Translations under genes and position numbers: made by a program
In this document: piece after piece, positions 9,046 through 18,016 of the stretch
Position numbering within the stretch: the stretch's first letter is position 1
Layout of the letters: every line of letters begins with the position of its first letter
Notes under the pieces: model-generated
Told to the model about the DNA's origin: nothing
Databases searched by the model: none
Seen by the model: only the letters and a program-made list of their open reading frames with translations
Source: JADLGL01 sp963732865
GTDB taxonomy: Bacteria; Pseudomonadota; Alphaproteobacteria; Rhizobiales; Kaistiaceae
Reading direction: 5' to 3'
Assembly (NCBI GenBank): GCA_963732865.1
Contig: CAVTBC010000004.1
Span: forward strand, 930,001 to 994,000
Length of the DNA stretch: 64,000 nt

Positions 9046-9378
9046 CTACATGCCGCCGGCGTCGCCGCCGAGCACGGCGGTACAAAGCGTCACCGCCGGC
9101 GCCGGGTACATGTCTGCGTTGGTCGAGATAACCACGCAGCGCTGTTCAAGCTCGGCCTGTTGGTCGGGCGAGAGGGTTTGCACGAGGTCCGCCAAGTACG
9201 CTTCGATGTCGTCGACATTGATCATCGCGACGTCGATCGGAAGATCACCGAAAGGTGCCTCGGCCGAGATGTTCTCGGTCGTGAAGGCGCTCGGAGCGGG
9301 TTGTGCCAGCGGTGCGCTGGCCCAAGCGAGCGTCAGAGCGATCGCAGCGCCGGCCGTAGCCATTCGGTTGATTTTCAT
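9046..9378 (-). CDS. small secreted Cys-pair protein, copy 1
   Basis: 110 residues with a clear Sec signal (hydrophobic core ATAGAAIALTLAWASA, likely cut near APLAQ), so the mature form of about 85 residues is periplasmic or secreted. Shared family features: PFGDLPIDV, then DIEAYLADL, SPDQQAELEQRC and a second Cys 17 residues later (TLC). The Cys pair probably forms a disulfide. It ends soon after the second Cys, unlike copies 2 and 3. GGAGAAGG precedes the ATG. No known family recognised. Three paralogues are in this window (9614, 10372 and 55712). Confidence 0.8.
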   Translation of the reverse strand: MKINRMATAGAAIALTLAWASAPLAQPAPSAFTTENISAEAPFGDLPIDVAMINVDDIEAYLADLVQTLSPDQQAELEQRCVVISTNADMYPAPAVTLCTAVLGGDAGGM

Positions 9379-9613
9379 CGTCCTTCTCCTTGCCTTGAAA
9401 AGCCCCTCAGCGAGTAGCCTCCCAAGACGGGAGTTAGACGCCGGAATGCGACGGCGCTTCGGCCGTCAGGAGGCGATGTCGGGGCAACATTCGGGCATGC
9501 ATGCAGGACGAGGGGGGCATCGGCGAACCGGCGCTTGCGGGCGCTCCGATCCGCCGATGCGCGGTGGCCGGATGATGAGCACCGACCGCCGTTTCGCTCT
9601 GTGCCGGAGACGA

Positions 9614-10045
9614 CTACAGGTCGTCGACCGCGTCGTTGGCGACATGGCCGGCGGCATCCAGATAGGGCGAGCCAGCATCGTTCGCGGCGTCGGGATCCGG
9701 ATCCATCGGGGTGACGCCGGCATAGGCGAAGTACGAACCGCAGAACTGAATGTCGGCACTCGCGTAGGTGCCGGGGGCACCAGCGATGACGGCGCAGCGC
9801 TGCGTCAGTTCCGTGTTCTGCGCAGCGGTCAGCGACGCGATCAGACTGTTGAATGCCGTGGCGCCGCTCAGATTGACGTCGACCGGCAGCGTGCCGAACG
9901 GAGCGGCCGCCGAAACATTGGTCCGGTTGTAGTTGCCGGTGTCGACATCATAGATGCCGCTGGTGCCGGCGGACGCGGCGGTCGTGGCGGCCAGAATCGC
10001 GGCCAAGGCAAAAGCAGGTCGTGTCAGTTTCCATCGCGTGGTCAT
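9614..10045 (-). CDS. small secreted Cys-pair protein, copy 2
   Basis: 143 residues from the ATG at 10045, which has AGGAGA upstream; the frame stays open another 42 bases but the signal peptide begins here. Signal MTTRWKLTRPAFALAAILAA, likely cut after ASA. Core: AAAPFGTLPVDV, FNSLIASLTAAQNTELTQRC, then Cys after 17 residues (QFC). A C-terminal extension rich in D, N and A follows, ending NDAVDDL, which matches the tail of copy 3 (NDAGS, Y-x-D-x-AG, ND-A-x-x-DL). Closest to copy 3 in both protein and upstream DNA, so a recent tandem duplication is likely. Function unknown. Confidence 0.8.
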   Translation of the reverse strand: MTTRWKLTRPAFALAAILAATTAASAGTSGIYDVDTGNYNRTNVSAAAPFGTLPVDVNLSGATAFNSLIASLTAAQNTELTQRCAVIAGAPGTYASADIQFCGSYFAYAGVTPMDPDPDAANDAGSPYLDAAGHVANDAVDDL

Positions 10046-10371
10046 TTTCTTGTCTCCTGGGAAGGGAGTGAGAGGGGTGAACAACACGCGTTAGTTAAGG
10101 GCCGCGGCGCGCCGCAATGAGGCGGCCCAAGGGCGCCTTTGTATCGGCCTGTGTCACCGCCCGGCCGCGTGAATCTTTGCGACACGATTATTGTCGCCGC
10201 GGTGCGAACGCGCCCCAAAACGGTCCCCGATCGGTGGTTCGTGGGGCCTCGGACGGGGCGCTAGCGACGGCGCGGCGACGGGCTCCGAATCAGTGTGGTG
10301 CTGGCCTCGACGGCGGTCCAGGAGCGCTGCTGCCGGATCGCCGTCTTGGGTCGGAGGCGCGAGGCGCGCGA
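10046..10371. other. intergenic region upstream of copy 2
   Basis: 326 bases with no convincing gene. It holds the ribosome binding site and promoter of the minus-strand gene ending at 10045, including the repeated block at 10121-10184; the rest, up to the stop of copy 3, shows nothing I can assign. Confidence 0.6.
10121..10184 (-). promoter_or_regulatory. upstream regulatory block of copy 2
   Basis: This 64-base stretch, beginning 76 bases before the ATG at 10045, closely matches 10876-10939 in front of copy 3. Both contain TTTGTATCG, a second TGT[AG]TC exactly 10 bases on, and GAATCTTTGCGACA at the far end. Repeats with a 10-base period are what OmpR/PhoB-family regulators usually bind. 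Here the pair is TGTATC-ggcc-TGTGTC. The regulator is unknown. Confidence 0.6.
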
Positions 10372-10806
10372 TCAGAGATCGTTGTAGGCGTCGTTGGTCA
10401 CATTGCCGGCGGTGTCGTGATAGGCGGAGCCGGCGTCATTGCCATTGTCTCCGGTCGGGGTCGCCGGGGTTACGCCTTCCGACGCGAAGACATCGGCGCA
10501 GAAAGTCTCCGCCGCAGTTCCATAGGTGTGAGCGGAACTGTCGGTCACCACGGCGCAGCGTTCGTTGAGCTCGGTCTTCTGAGCTGAGGACAGCGTCGTC
10601 AGGAAGCCGTCTATTGCTCCGATGTCGTTGAGCTTCACATCGACCGGTAGCGTGCCGAACGGATCGGCAGCCGGAACGTCGGCGCGCGTGTAGGTGCCGG
10701 TATCGACGCCATAGACAGCGCTGGTCTCGGCATTTGCGACGCCTGCCGTTGCGATGATCGCCGCTGCGGCAAGAGCAGAGGAAGCAAGTTTCCAATGAAT
10801 GGTCAT
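10372..10806 (-). CDS. small secreted Cys-pair protein, copy 3
   Basis: 144 residues from the ATG at 10806, preceded by CAGGAGA as in copy 2; longer readings of the frame have no signal peptide. Signal MTIHWKLASSALAAAAIIAT, likely cut after ANA. Core: AADPFGTLPVDVKL, IDGFLTTLSSAQKTELNERC, and a second Cys 18 residues later (TFC), then a D/N-rich tail ending NDAYNDL. The mature part opens with ETSAVYGVDTGTYTRADV, echoing GTSGIYDVDTGNYNRTNV in copy 2. No catalytic motif is seen; a binding, structural or stress role is possible but unproven. Confidence 0.8.
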   Translation of the reverse strand: MTIHWKLASSALAAAAIIATAGVANAETSAVYGVDTGTYTRADVPAADPFGTLPVDVKLNDIGAIDGFLTTLSSAQKTELNERCAVVTDSSAHTYGTAAETFCADVFASEGVTPATPTGDNGNDAGSAYHDTAGNVTNDAYNDL

Positions 10807-11221
10807 CTTGATCTCCTGGGAGGAGGTTGGTTGCACAGCGCCAGGAGAGGTAGGAGGCAGTCCGCACCCTATTAGGGCGGCCAAGGAGCCGTTTGTATCG
10901 AGGTGTATCAAGCTTCGCCGGCTGCGAATCTTTGCGACAGGAGTTAACCTTCCGGCCATGTTCGACACCTCGTCGTGATGGGCGGGGGTCGACACGGCAT
11001 CGCGGACGCCGCCTGTTCCGGAATGGGATTGGCTGGTTAACAAGGCTGCGGCGTGACGCGGCTTTCCCCTGCGGCGCTTGCGGTAGGTTCCACGGGGGAC
11101 TCAACATGTAGCGGTGATCAAACCGGCAACCGACGCCGATCAGTGATTCGGACAGGATTTGTTCGCGGTGCGGTCTGAGTGTTAACGGCGCAGCAGTATT
11201 ACGAGGCGCGAAGGGGCAGCG
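10807..11221. other. divergent intergenic region between copy 3 and the SRPBCC gene
   Basis: 415 bases without a supported gene. The left half is the promoter of copy 3, with the repeated block at 10876-10939. The right half (10940-11221) must hold the promoter of the plus-strand gene at 11222; a GAAGGGGCAG ribosome binding site is visible directly before it. Nothing else was recognised. Confidence 0.6.
10876..10939 (-). promoter_or_regulatory. upstream regulatory block of copy 3
   Basis: Second copy of the 64-base block, beginning 70 bases before the ATG at 10806. It contains TGTATC-gagg-TGTATC, an exact direct repeat with a 10-base period, and ends in GAATCTTTGCGACA like the first copy. 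Conservation is strongest over these two parts and weaker between them, which suggests a binding site plus a promoter element rather than only recent duplication. Confidence 0.6.
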
Positions 11222-11674
11222 ATGGGCGAGGTGACGGTGGTGACGGCGATCGACACGCCGGCTGAGGAGGTGTGGACCTTCCTCACCAAGATCAATCGCT
11301 ATGCCAAATGGGATGCCTTCGCCGACGAGATTCTCTCGGCTTCGGCGTCGCGCCTGAAGTTCGGCGCCACCTATGAGGAGCGATCAGGCACCGACCACAG
11401 CAGTTGGAAGGTGATGGCGTTCGATCCACCGCGGCGGCAGGTCCATGTCGGCAAGGTCGGCTTCATGGGGGAGGTGACGCGGGAGTTCATCGTCGCGCAA
11501 GCAGGCAAGGGCGCCGAACTCAAACAGACAATCTCCTTCACGATCATGCCCGGATTCACGAGGCCCTTTGGCTGGGTGGCGGAAAAGCTCTTCGTCGTGG
11601 GCATGGTCCGCAAGCGCCTGACACAGAGTGGCGCGGGGCTGAAGGCGATGCTCGAGGCGGGAGAGGTCGGCTAG
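11222..11674 (+). CDS. SRPBCC family protein (START-like fold)
   Basis: 150 residues. The opening VTVVTAIDTPAEEVWTFLTKINRYAKWDAF is the usual first strand and helix of polyketide-cyclase/dehydrase-type SRPBCC proteins, which bind hydrophobic ligands in a deep pocket. No signal peptide or extra domain. The ligand cannot be inferred. Its stop abuts the stop of the convergent glycosyltransferase gene with no gap. Confidence 0.75.
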   Translation: MGEVTVVTAIDTPAEEVWTFLTKINRYAKWDAFADEILSASASRLKFGATYEERSGTDHSSWKVMAFDPPRRQVHVGKVGFMGEVTREFIVAQAGKGAELKQTISFTIMPGFTRPFGWVAEKLFVVGMVRKRLTQSGAGLKAMLEAGEVG

Positions 11675-12460
11675 CTAATCCGGCACCGGCAGGTCGCTTG
11701 CGGCGGGACCGCCAAGGGCAGCTTCGGCGGCGGCGAAGTTGATGATCTTCCGCCGCTCGATCTCAGTCAGCCAGTGGTTGCCGTCCTTGCGGTACTCGGG
11801 CGCGCCCGGCCGCGTGATGTAGTCGGCGAAATCGGCCTTCAAGATCAGGCGATAGAGCGACCGCTCCTTTTCCGACAGCCGCCCGTACCAAACGGCCGTC
11901 AGCATTCCGGGACCGGTCATTTTCGATATCTGCAAGCTGTAGGTGGAGTGCTTCACATTGGCGAGGATCTGGCTCCACGCCTTGGTGAGGAGTGGACTGT
12001 TGGGCTCGGACGCGATGAAGCCCGTGGAGAGGCGAATACGTGTCGCCGCCTCGCCCTCGCCGCGGCCCGGTCCGTAGCGGAGCGTTCCGTGTCCGATCAG
12101 GAAATCGTCGAGGGTGCGGGCGCAGCCCCAATCGGCTTCGACGAACATGCCGCCATAGGTCACCAGCGCGGCTATTCTTGCGATGTCGGCCCGCATCGCC
12201 GGGATGATGCTGGCGAGGAAGCACAGGGCCGCCTCGCGGCCGAATTGCGCGAGGATGAAATCCGCCGCGGTCTCATCGTTCCAGCGGATGTATCGCCATC
12301 CCGGGTGACGCTCGGGCCAGGTATCCATCCGCTCGACGACATCCGGCGGAGGCGTGGGCTTGTCCCAGAACTGATGGATGATCTTCGGGACTAGGGCGGA
12401 CGCCTCTTCTTGCCCCCTCGGCGAGGCGTCGGGCTTCGATCCGAAAGGCCATTTCACCAT
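11675..12460 (-). CDS. GT32-like glycosyltransferase, copy 1
   Basis: 261 residues. The signature VPKIIHQFWD near residue 24 and the sugar-nucleotide binding region IPAMRADIARIAALVTYGGMFVEADWGC, with an acidic motif (EAD in place of DxD), place it with the OCH1/TcdA-TcdB-type glycosyltransferases (GT32, DXD-containing). The C-terminal MTGPGMLT motif matches copy 2 (15733-16446), which has the same length and order of motifs. The acceptor is unknown; such enzymes often decorate surface polysaccharide. The EAD variation may alter metal binding. Confidence 0.75.
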   Translation of the reverse strand: MVKWPFGSKPDASPRGQEEASALVPKIIHQFWDKPTPPPDVVERMDTWPERHPGWRYIRWNDETAADFILAQFGREAALCFLASIIPAMRADIARIAALVTYGGMFVEADWGCARTLDDFLIGHGTLRYGPGRGEGEAATRIRLSTGFIASEPNSPLLTKAWSQILANVKHSTYSLQISKMTGPGMLTAVWYGRLSEKERSLYRLILKADFADYITRPGAPEYRKDGNHWLTEIERRKIINFAAAEAALGGPAASDLPVPD

Positions 12461-12510
12461 TGCTCACGCACTCCTGCCGACCTGACGGGTCAGATGCCGA
12501 ACCCGCGAAG

Positions 12511-12957
12511 CTACATGTATCCGCGCTTGTGGATGTAGGACATGACAACGTCAGGCGAGAGCTGATCCTCCTTGTGCAGGGCGATCAGCGCGTCCGATAC
12601 ATAAACGACGCCGATCGGCTGGCTGAGCTCGTTGAGGATGGGAAAGTGCTTCCGCCGCCGCCGCACGGCGTCGTCGATCACGGCGCCGAAGGCCTCTTCG
12701 GCGGTGCAGGAGAAGATCTCCGTCGACATCAGCGACTGTGCGGTGACGGAGCCGGAGTTGCCGGGCTCGTTCCTGGCGACCCAGGTGACAATGTCGGTGT
12801 CGGTTAGGACGCCGACCATCTTGCCGTCTTCGCCCGTGACGACAACGAGATCGATGCCGGGCTCAGCCAGGATCTTCGCGACCTCATGAATTTCCATATC
12901 CGGCGTCACGGTAGCGAGGCGAACGGCCGCCTTCGGAATGAAGTCCTTCACCTTCAT
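12511..12957 (-). CDS. two-CBS-domain protein
   Basis: 148 residues comprising two tandem CBS motifs: one around residues 10-65 (LATVTPDMEIHEVAKIL ... MVGVLTDTDIV) and one around 78-135 (MSTEIFSCTAEEAFGAV ... PIGVVYVSDAL). CBS pairs bind adenine nucleotides and sense energy state, usually regulating a partner. There is no attached effector domain, so it must act in trans if at all. The partner is not obvious from the neighbours. Confidence 0.85.
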   Translation of the reverse strand: MKVKDFIPKAAVRLATVTPDMEIHEVAKILAEPGIDLVVVTGEDGKMVGVLTDTDIVTWVARNEPGNSGSVTAQSLMSTEIFSCTAEEAFGAVIDDAVRRRRKHFPILNELSQPIGVVYVSDALIALHKEDQLSPDVVMSYIHKRGYM

Positions 12958-13040
12958 CGTTGTCTTCCTCCCAGTCCTTCGGCAGCCTCTTCATGCGCCG
13001 CCGTTTCCCCTGCGCGAGGGTACGACAAAGACCCGCGCGC

Positions 13041-14138
13041 CTACACCCCGAACTTGAACAGCAGCACGTCGCCGTCGGCGACCACATATTCCTTGCCTTC
13101 GTCGCGTGCCTTGCCGGCGTCCTTCGCCGCCTGTTCGCCGCCCAGTGCAACATAATCGGCATAGGCGATGGTCTGGGCGCGGATGAAGCCGCGCTCGAAA
13201 TCGGAGTGGATGGCGCCTGCCGCCTGTGGCGCCTTGGTGCCGCGTTCGATCGTCCAGGCACGCGCTTCCTTGGGGCCGGCCGTGAAGTAGGTGACGAGGC
13301 CTAGGAGTTCGTAACCGGCGCGGATGAGGCGATCGAGGCCGGGCTCATGCAGCCCCAGCGTCGCCAGGAATTCTGCCTGCTCGGCCGGATCGAGCTGGGC
13401 GATCTCGGCTTCGATCGCGGCGGATATGACGACGCAGCCGGCGCCCTCGGCCTTGGCCCTTTCGGCGACGCGAGCCGAATGGGCGTTGCCGCTTGCGGCC
13501 GATGCCTCGTCGACGTTGCAGACATAGAGGACCGGCTTCGACGTCAGGAGATTCAGACCGCGGAAGGTCTCCTCGTCGTCAGCGGCAACGTCTAGGTTGC
13601 GGGCCGGCTTTCCCTCGCGAAGAAGGTCGAGCGCGCCTTGCATCAGAACGGCGAGACGCTTGGCCTCCTTGTCGCCGACCTGGGCCTTCTTCTGCAGCGG
13701 CACGATCCGGCGCTCCAGGCTTTCGAGGTCGGACAGCATGAGTTCGGTTTCGACCGTCTCGGCGTCGGCGACCGGATCGACGCGGCCCTCGACATGGGTG
13801 ACGTCGCCCTCGTCGAAACAGCGCAGCACATGAGCGATGGCGTCGACTTCGCGGATATTGGCGAGGAATTGATTGCCGAGGCCCTCGCCCTTGGAAGCGC
13901 CGCGGACGAGGCCAGCAATATCGACAAAGGTAATGCGTGTCGGAACGATCTGCGCCGACTTCGCGATCGCCGCGATCTTGCTGAGGCGTGGGTCGGGGAC
14001 GGCGACTTCACCGGAATTGGGCTCAATGGTCGTGAACGGGTAGTTCGCCGCCTGCGCCGCCGCCGTCTTGGTGAGCGCGTTGAAGAGGGTCGACTTGCCG
14101 ACATTGGGCAGGCCGACGATGCCGCATTTGAATCCCAT
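13041..14138 (-). CDS. ychF: ribosome-associated ATPase YchF (OLA1 family)
   Basis: 365-residue Obg-related P-loop protein that prefers ATP to GTP and associates with ribosomes. G1 motif GLPNVGKSTLFNAL at the N-terminus, the switch/G3 region FVDIAGLVRGASKGEGLGNQFL, a coiled-coil insertion in the middle and a C-terminal TGS domain ending VLLFKFGV. Full length. Its ATG shares one base with the stop of pth (TGATG), the usual pth-ychF order. Confidence 0.96.
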   Translation of the reverse strand: MGFKCGIVGLPNVGKSTLFNALTKTAAAQAANYPFTTIEPNSGEVAVPDPRLSKIAAIAKSAQIVPTRITFVDIAGLVRGASKGEGLGNQFLANIREVDAIAHVLRCFDEGDVTHVEGRVDPVADAETVETELMLSDLESLERRIVPLQKKAQVGDKEAKRLAVLMQGALDLLREGKPARNLDVAADDEETFRGLNLLTSKPVLYVCNVDEASAASGNAHSARVAERAKAEGAGCVVISAAIEAEIAQLDPAEQAEFLATLGLHEPGLDRLIRAGYELLGLVTYFTAGPKEARAWTIERGTKAPQAAGAIHSDFERGFIRAQTIAYADYVALGGEQAAKDAGKARDEGKEYVVADGDVLLFKFGV

Positions 14139-14839
14139 CAGGTGTCGTCCTTGCCGGTGAAGAGGCGGCGAAGGCCGGCAAAAGGACCCTTAGCCGGCTC
14201 AGACTTCGATTCGGGTGCTGCCGCTTCGGCCCTGATTTCGTGTTGGTTTTCTTTCTTCGCCGGCTTGCTGTCGGCGGGCGGGGAGGTGGCGAGGCGCGTT
14301 GCCATCAACTCATCGCGTCGCTCGGCGAGGAGGCCGGCGTTGTCAGCGATGGCGAGTAGCAGCGGATCCAGCCAATCACGGTCCGCCTTGGAGAAATCAT
14401 GCAGGACGTGGCGGTGGACGAGATCGCGATGACCGGGATGGCCGACACCAATGCGGACGCGGCGATAGTCGTTGCCGATATGGGCGGTCACTGAGCGCAG
14501 GCCATTATGGCCGGCCGAGCCGCCGCCAGTCTTTATGCGCGTCTTGCCAGGGGCAAGGTCGAGCTCGTCATGGATGACCACGATATCGGCGGGCTCCAGC
14601 TTGTAGAAGCGCAGCGCCTCGCCGACGGCCTGGCCGGAATCGTTCATGTAGGTGGTAGGCTTCATCAGGACGGTCTTGTCGCCGCCGAAATGGCCCTCGG
14701 AAATGTCGGCATGGAAGCGGCTGCGCCAGGGCGAGAAGGTGTGCCGGCGATGGATGGCATCGACGGCCATGGCGCCGACATTGTGCCGGTGGCCGGCATA
14801 GTCAGGGCCGGGATTGCCCAATCCGACGATGAGGAGCAT
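14138..14839 (-). CDS. pth: peptidyl-tRNA hydrolase
   Basis: Releases tRNA from peptidyl-tRNA that drops off ribosomes. The N-terminal LIVGLGNPGPDYAGHRHNVG holds the conserved Asn and catalytic His, followed by KPTTYMNDSGQAV and IVIHDELDL (catalytic Asp). The core ends near residue 190; a further 40 or so charged Lys/Glu/Ala-rich residues form a tail, common in rhizobial members. It lies in an rplY-pth-ychF run on the minus strand. Confidence 0.95.
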   Translation of the reverse strand: MLLIVGLGNPGPDYAGHRHNVGAMAVDAIHRRHTFSPWRSRFHADISEGHFGGDKTVLMKPTTYMNDSGQAVGEALRFYKLEPADIVVIHDELDLAPGKTRIKTGGGSAGHNGLRSVTAHIGNDYRRVRIGVGHPGHRDLVHRHVLHDFSKADRDWLDPLLLAIADNAGLLAERRDELMATRLATSPPADSKPAKKENQHEIRAEAAAPESKSEPAKGPFAGLRRLFTGKDDT

Positions 14840-14865
14840 CGCGCCCGGTCCCGAAAACGGAGCGC

Positions 14866-14884
14866 CCGGGCCGTGGCGGCCCGG
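14866..14884 (-). terminator. hairpin after rplY
   Basis: CCGGGCC (14866-14872) and GGCCCGG (14878-14884) form a 7-bp stem with a 5-base loop, between the rplY stop at 14891 and the pth start. No T run follows. It may only partly separate rplY from pth. Confidence 0.4.
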
Positions 14885-14890
14885 AGCGCG

Positions 14891-15550
14891 CTAGTCGGCC
14901 TTCTTCTCGGCTTCGGCAGCGGCGCCGGCGCTTTCGGCCGCGGCAGCGGCGGCCTCGGCGGTATCGGCCGCCTCATCCTTGAGACCGGCCGGAGCGGCGA
15001 TCGTGGCGATCGTGAAGTCGCGGTCGGTGATCGTCGGGCGCACGCGATCCGGCAGCGCAACCGAGGAAATGTGGATCGAATCGCCGATGTCCAGGCCGGT
15101 GAGGTCGCAGGTGAAGGCCTCGGGAATCTGGTCGGCCGGGCAGGTCACTTCGATCTCGTGCCGGACGATGTTGAGGACACCGCCGCGCTTGAGGCCCGGG
15201 GAGGCCTCCTCATTGATGAAATGGACCGCGATATCAACGGTCAGGACCAAATCGGCGGTAATGCGCAGGAAATCGACATGCAGCGGAAAATCGCGCACCG
15301 GATCCAACTGGTAATCCCGAGGGATCACGCGGACCGGGTTGCCGTCGACATTGATCGTGAGCACGGTCGTCAGGAAGCGCCCGTGATGGATCCTGAGGTC
15401 AATGTCCTTGTACACAAGGCTGACCGGAAGAGGCGGTTCGTTGCCGCCGTAAATGATGCCCGGGACATGGCCGCCGCGGCGGACAGCGCGCGCACCGCCC
15501 TTGCCCGAGGTTTCACGTGCCGATGCCGGGAGCTCCACTGGCTCGCTCAT
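14891..15550 (-). CDS. rplY: 50S ribosomal protein L25 (Ctc form)
   Basis: 219 residues from the ATG at 15550 (MSEPVELPASARETSGKGGARAVRRGGHVPGIIYG), the typical start of long L25/Ctc proteins that bind 5S rRNA. The L25 domain covers about residues 1-100 and the beta C-terminal domain about 100-190; the last 30 residues are Ala/Glu-rich. The frame can be extended upstream by 21 codons but those lack similarity. It lies upstream of pth, the usual order. Confidence 0.94.
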   Translation of the reverse strand: MSEPVELPASARETSGKGGARAVRRGGHVPGIIYGGNEPPLPVSLVYKDIDLRIHHGRFLTTVLTINVDGNPVRVIPRDYQLDPVRDFPLHVDFLRITADLVLTVDIAVHFINEEASPGLKRGGVLNIVRHEIEVTCPADQIPEAFTCDLTGLDIGDSIHISSVALPDRVRPTITDRDFTIATIAAPAGLKDEAADTAEAAAAAAESAGAAAEAEKKAD

Positions 15551-15732
15551 TTCGCAACCATTCCCATAAAAGCTGAAAGGCCCGGTCGAAGCCGAGCCGC
15601 GGCCGCCACCCAAGGCGCGGCAGGGGGCTTATAGGGGAGAGAAACGGCCGGCGCAACCGTTTGGCGCTGGGCGGCGGGCACCGCGGCAGCGGTGTTGGCG
15701 AGCGCTGGCCTGGGATGGTACCGCTTGCGGCG

Positions 15733-16428
15733 ATGGCCGACGTTCCGAAGATCATCCACCAGTTCTGGGATCGCGAGAAACCACCAGATGACGTGGCGGC
15801 GCTGATCCAGACATGGCGTGACCATCACCCCGCCTGGCGGCACATCCTTTGGAGCGACGAGTCGGCAGCGGCCTTCATCTACAATGCGTTCGGGCGCGGG
15901 GCCATGGGATGCTTCAACGCCTGCACCATCCCGGCGATGCGCGCGGACGTCCTGCGTGTTGCCGCCGTTCTGGTGCATGGCGGCCTCTATGTTGACGCCG
16001 ATGCCGAGTGTCTCGGACCGCTCGATGCCTTTGCAGACCGCCAGACGCTCTATATAGGCACGTCGAACCCAACGCACTCGGTCAAGGTCAAGAACGGCTT
16101 CTTTATCGACCTTCCCGGCACGGTCCTGTTTCGCTGGGCGTGGAAGGTGATCTTACGGAATATTGCCGGCGACCTGTTTCCCGGCCACGTTTCACGAATG
16201 ACCGGACCGATCATGCTGACCCGGGTCTGGAACGAGAGGCTGACGGACGAAGAGCGGGCGCCCTACCGATTGATCCGGGGGCGCCACCTTGCGTCGGTGA
16301 TCACGCATCGGCCGGATCTCCGCTACCGAGAAGAGGGGGGGCATTGGCCTGACCAGATCGGGCGAGGACCGATCGTCGATTTTTCACGCGCGAAAGCATT
16401 GGCGAAACGCGGCGGGGATCAGCGGCGC

Positions 16429-16446
<18 letters not shown>
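15733..16446 (+). CDS. GT32-like glycosyltransferase, copy 2
   Basis: 237 residues from the ATG at 15733 (MADVPKIIHQFWDREKPP); an ATG at 15715 would add six. Same motif order as copy 1 at 11675: VPKIIHQFWD, IPAMRADVLRVAAVLVHGGLYVDADAEC with a canonical acidic DAD motif, and MTGPIMLTRVW. Unlike copy 1 it keeps the DxD metal/nucleotide-binding motif, so it is more likely to be an active transferase. Acceptor unknown. It overlaps the 3' end of prs by 18 bases on opposite strands. Confidence 0.75.
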
Positions 16447-17361
<915 letters not shown>

Positions 17362-17481
17362 CGCGCGGTTCTCGCTCAACGGATTGGCTCAGCCTTCTCG
17401 CAGTCGGGCGCTTCGCCCGGACCCATTGCGGCTTTTAGCAATCACCCCGACGACAACGCAATCCGGCCAATCGCCAAAGCG

Positions 17482-17943
17482 TTAAACGCCAACATTATTG
17501 TCATCGATCCAGGCGCGGAACTGATCCAGGACATCGTCGACGACGCCGCGCGCCAGGGTATAATCGACGGCGTCCCAGGGATCATTGGGTGCGGAATGAG
17601 TGCTGGTTTGCCCGCCGATGCGGGTGAGACGGTTGCCGGCGCTGTCCTCAAAATCGAAGACATATATCAGCAGCGTGCCTGACGCGCTGCCCGCCACGGA
17701 AAGATAGCCGCGCACTCGGACCGTGCCGTCGAGGCCTGGGTTGAAGGCGATCCCCCGCAAAGGGGCGGCGGTGGCGAATGTCGAGTAGAACGTGTCCTGC
17801 ACGCGGTTGGGGGCGTCAGGAAAATCATACATGGAGAGGCTGACGGAGCCGATGCCGGCGATCTGGGGCGTCGCCGGGCCTTGCATCGTCGTCGTGCAAC
17901 CGGCCAGCAGGATGACGGCGATAAGGGAAATTACACGGATCAT
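17482..17943 (-). CDS. predicted lipoprotein
   Basis: 153 residues with a lipoprotein signal: hydrophobic VISLIAVILLAGC with the lipobox Cys at residue 16, then TTTMQGPATP. The mature part is soluble with no recognised domain. It is probably attached to the inner face of the outer membrane. It is alone between prs and pgeF on the same strand. Confidence 0.75.
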   Translation of the reverse strand: MIRVISLIAVILLAGCTTTMQGPATPQIAGIGSVSLSMYDFPDAPNRVQDTFYSTFATAAPLRGIAFNPGLDGTVRVRGYLSVAGSASGTLLIYVFDFEDSAGNRLTRIGGQTSTHSAPNDPWDAVDYTLARGVVDDVLDQFRAWIDDNNVGV

Positions 17944-18016
17944 GGCCGCGCCACTCCTGTCGCACTGTCCCCCGCGGTCACACTAACGGCAATCCGCCGT
18001 GCGATCCACACAAGCG

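Noticed and set aside
14507..15634. 375-codon plus-strand open frame
   Set aside because: Antisense to pth and rplY.
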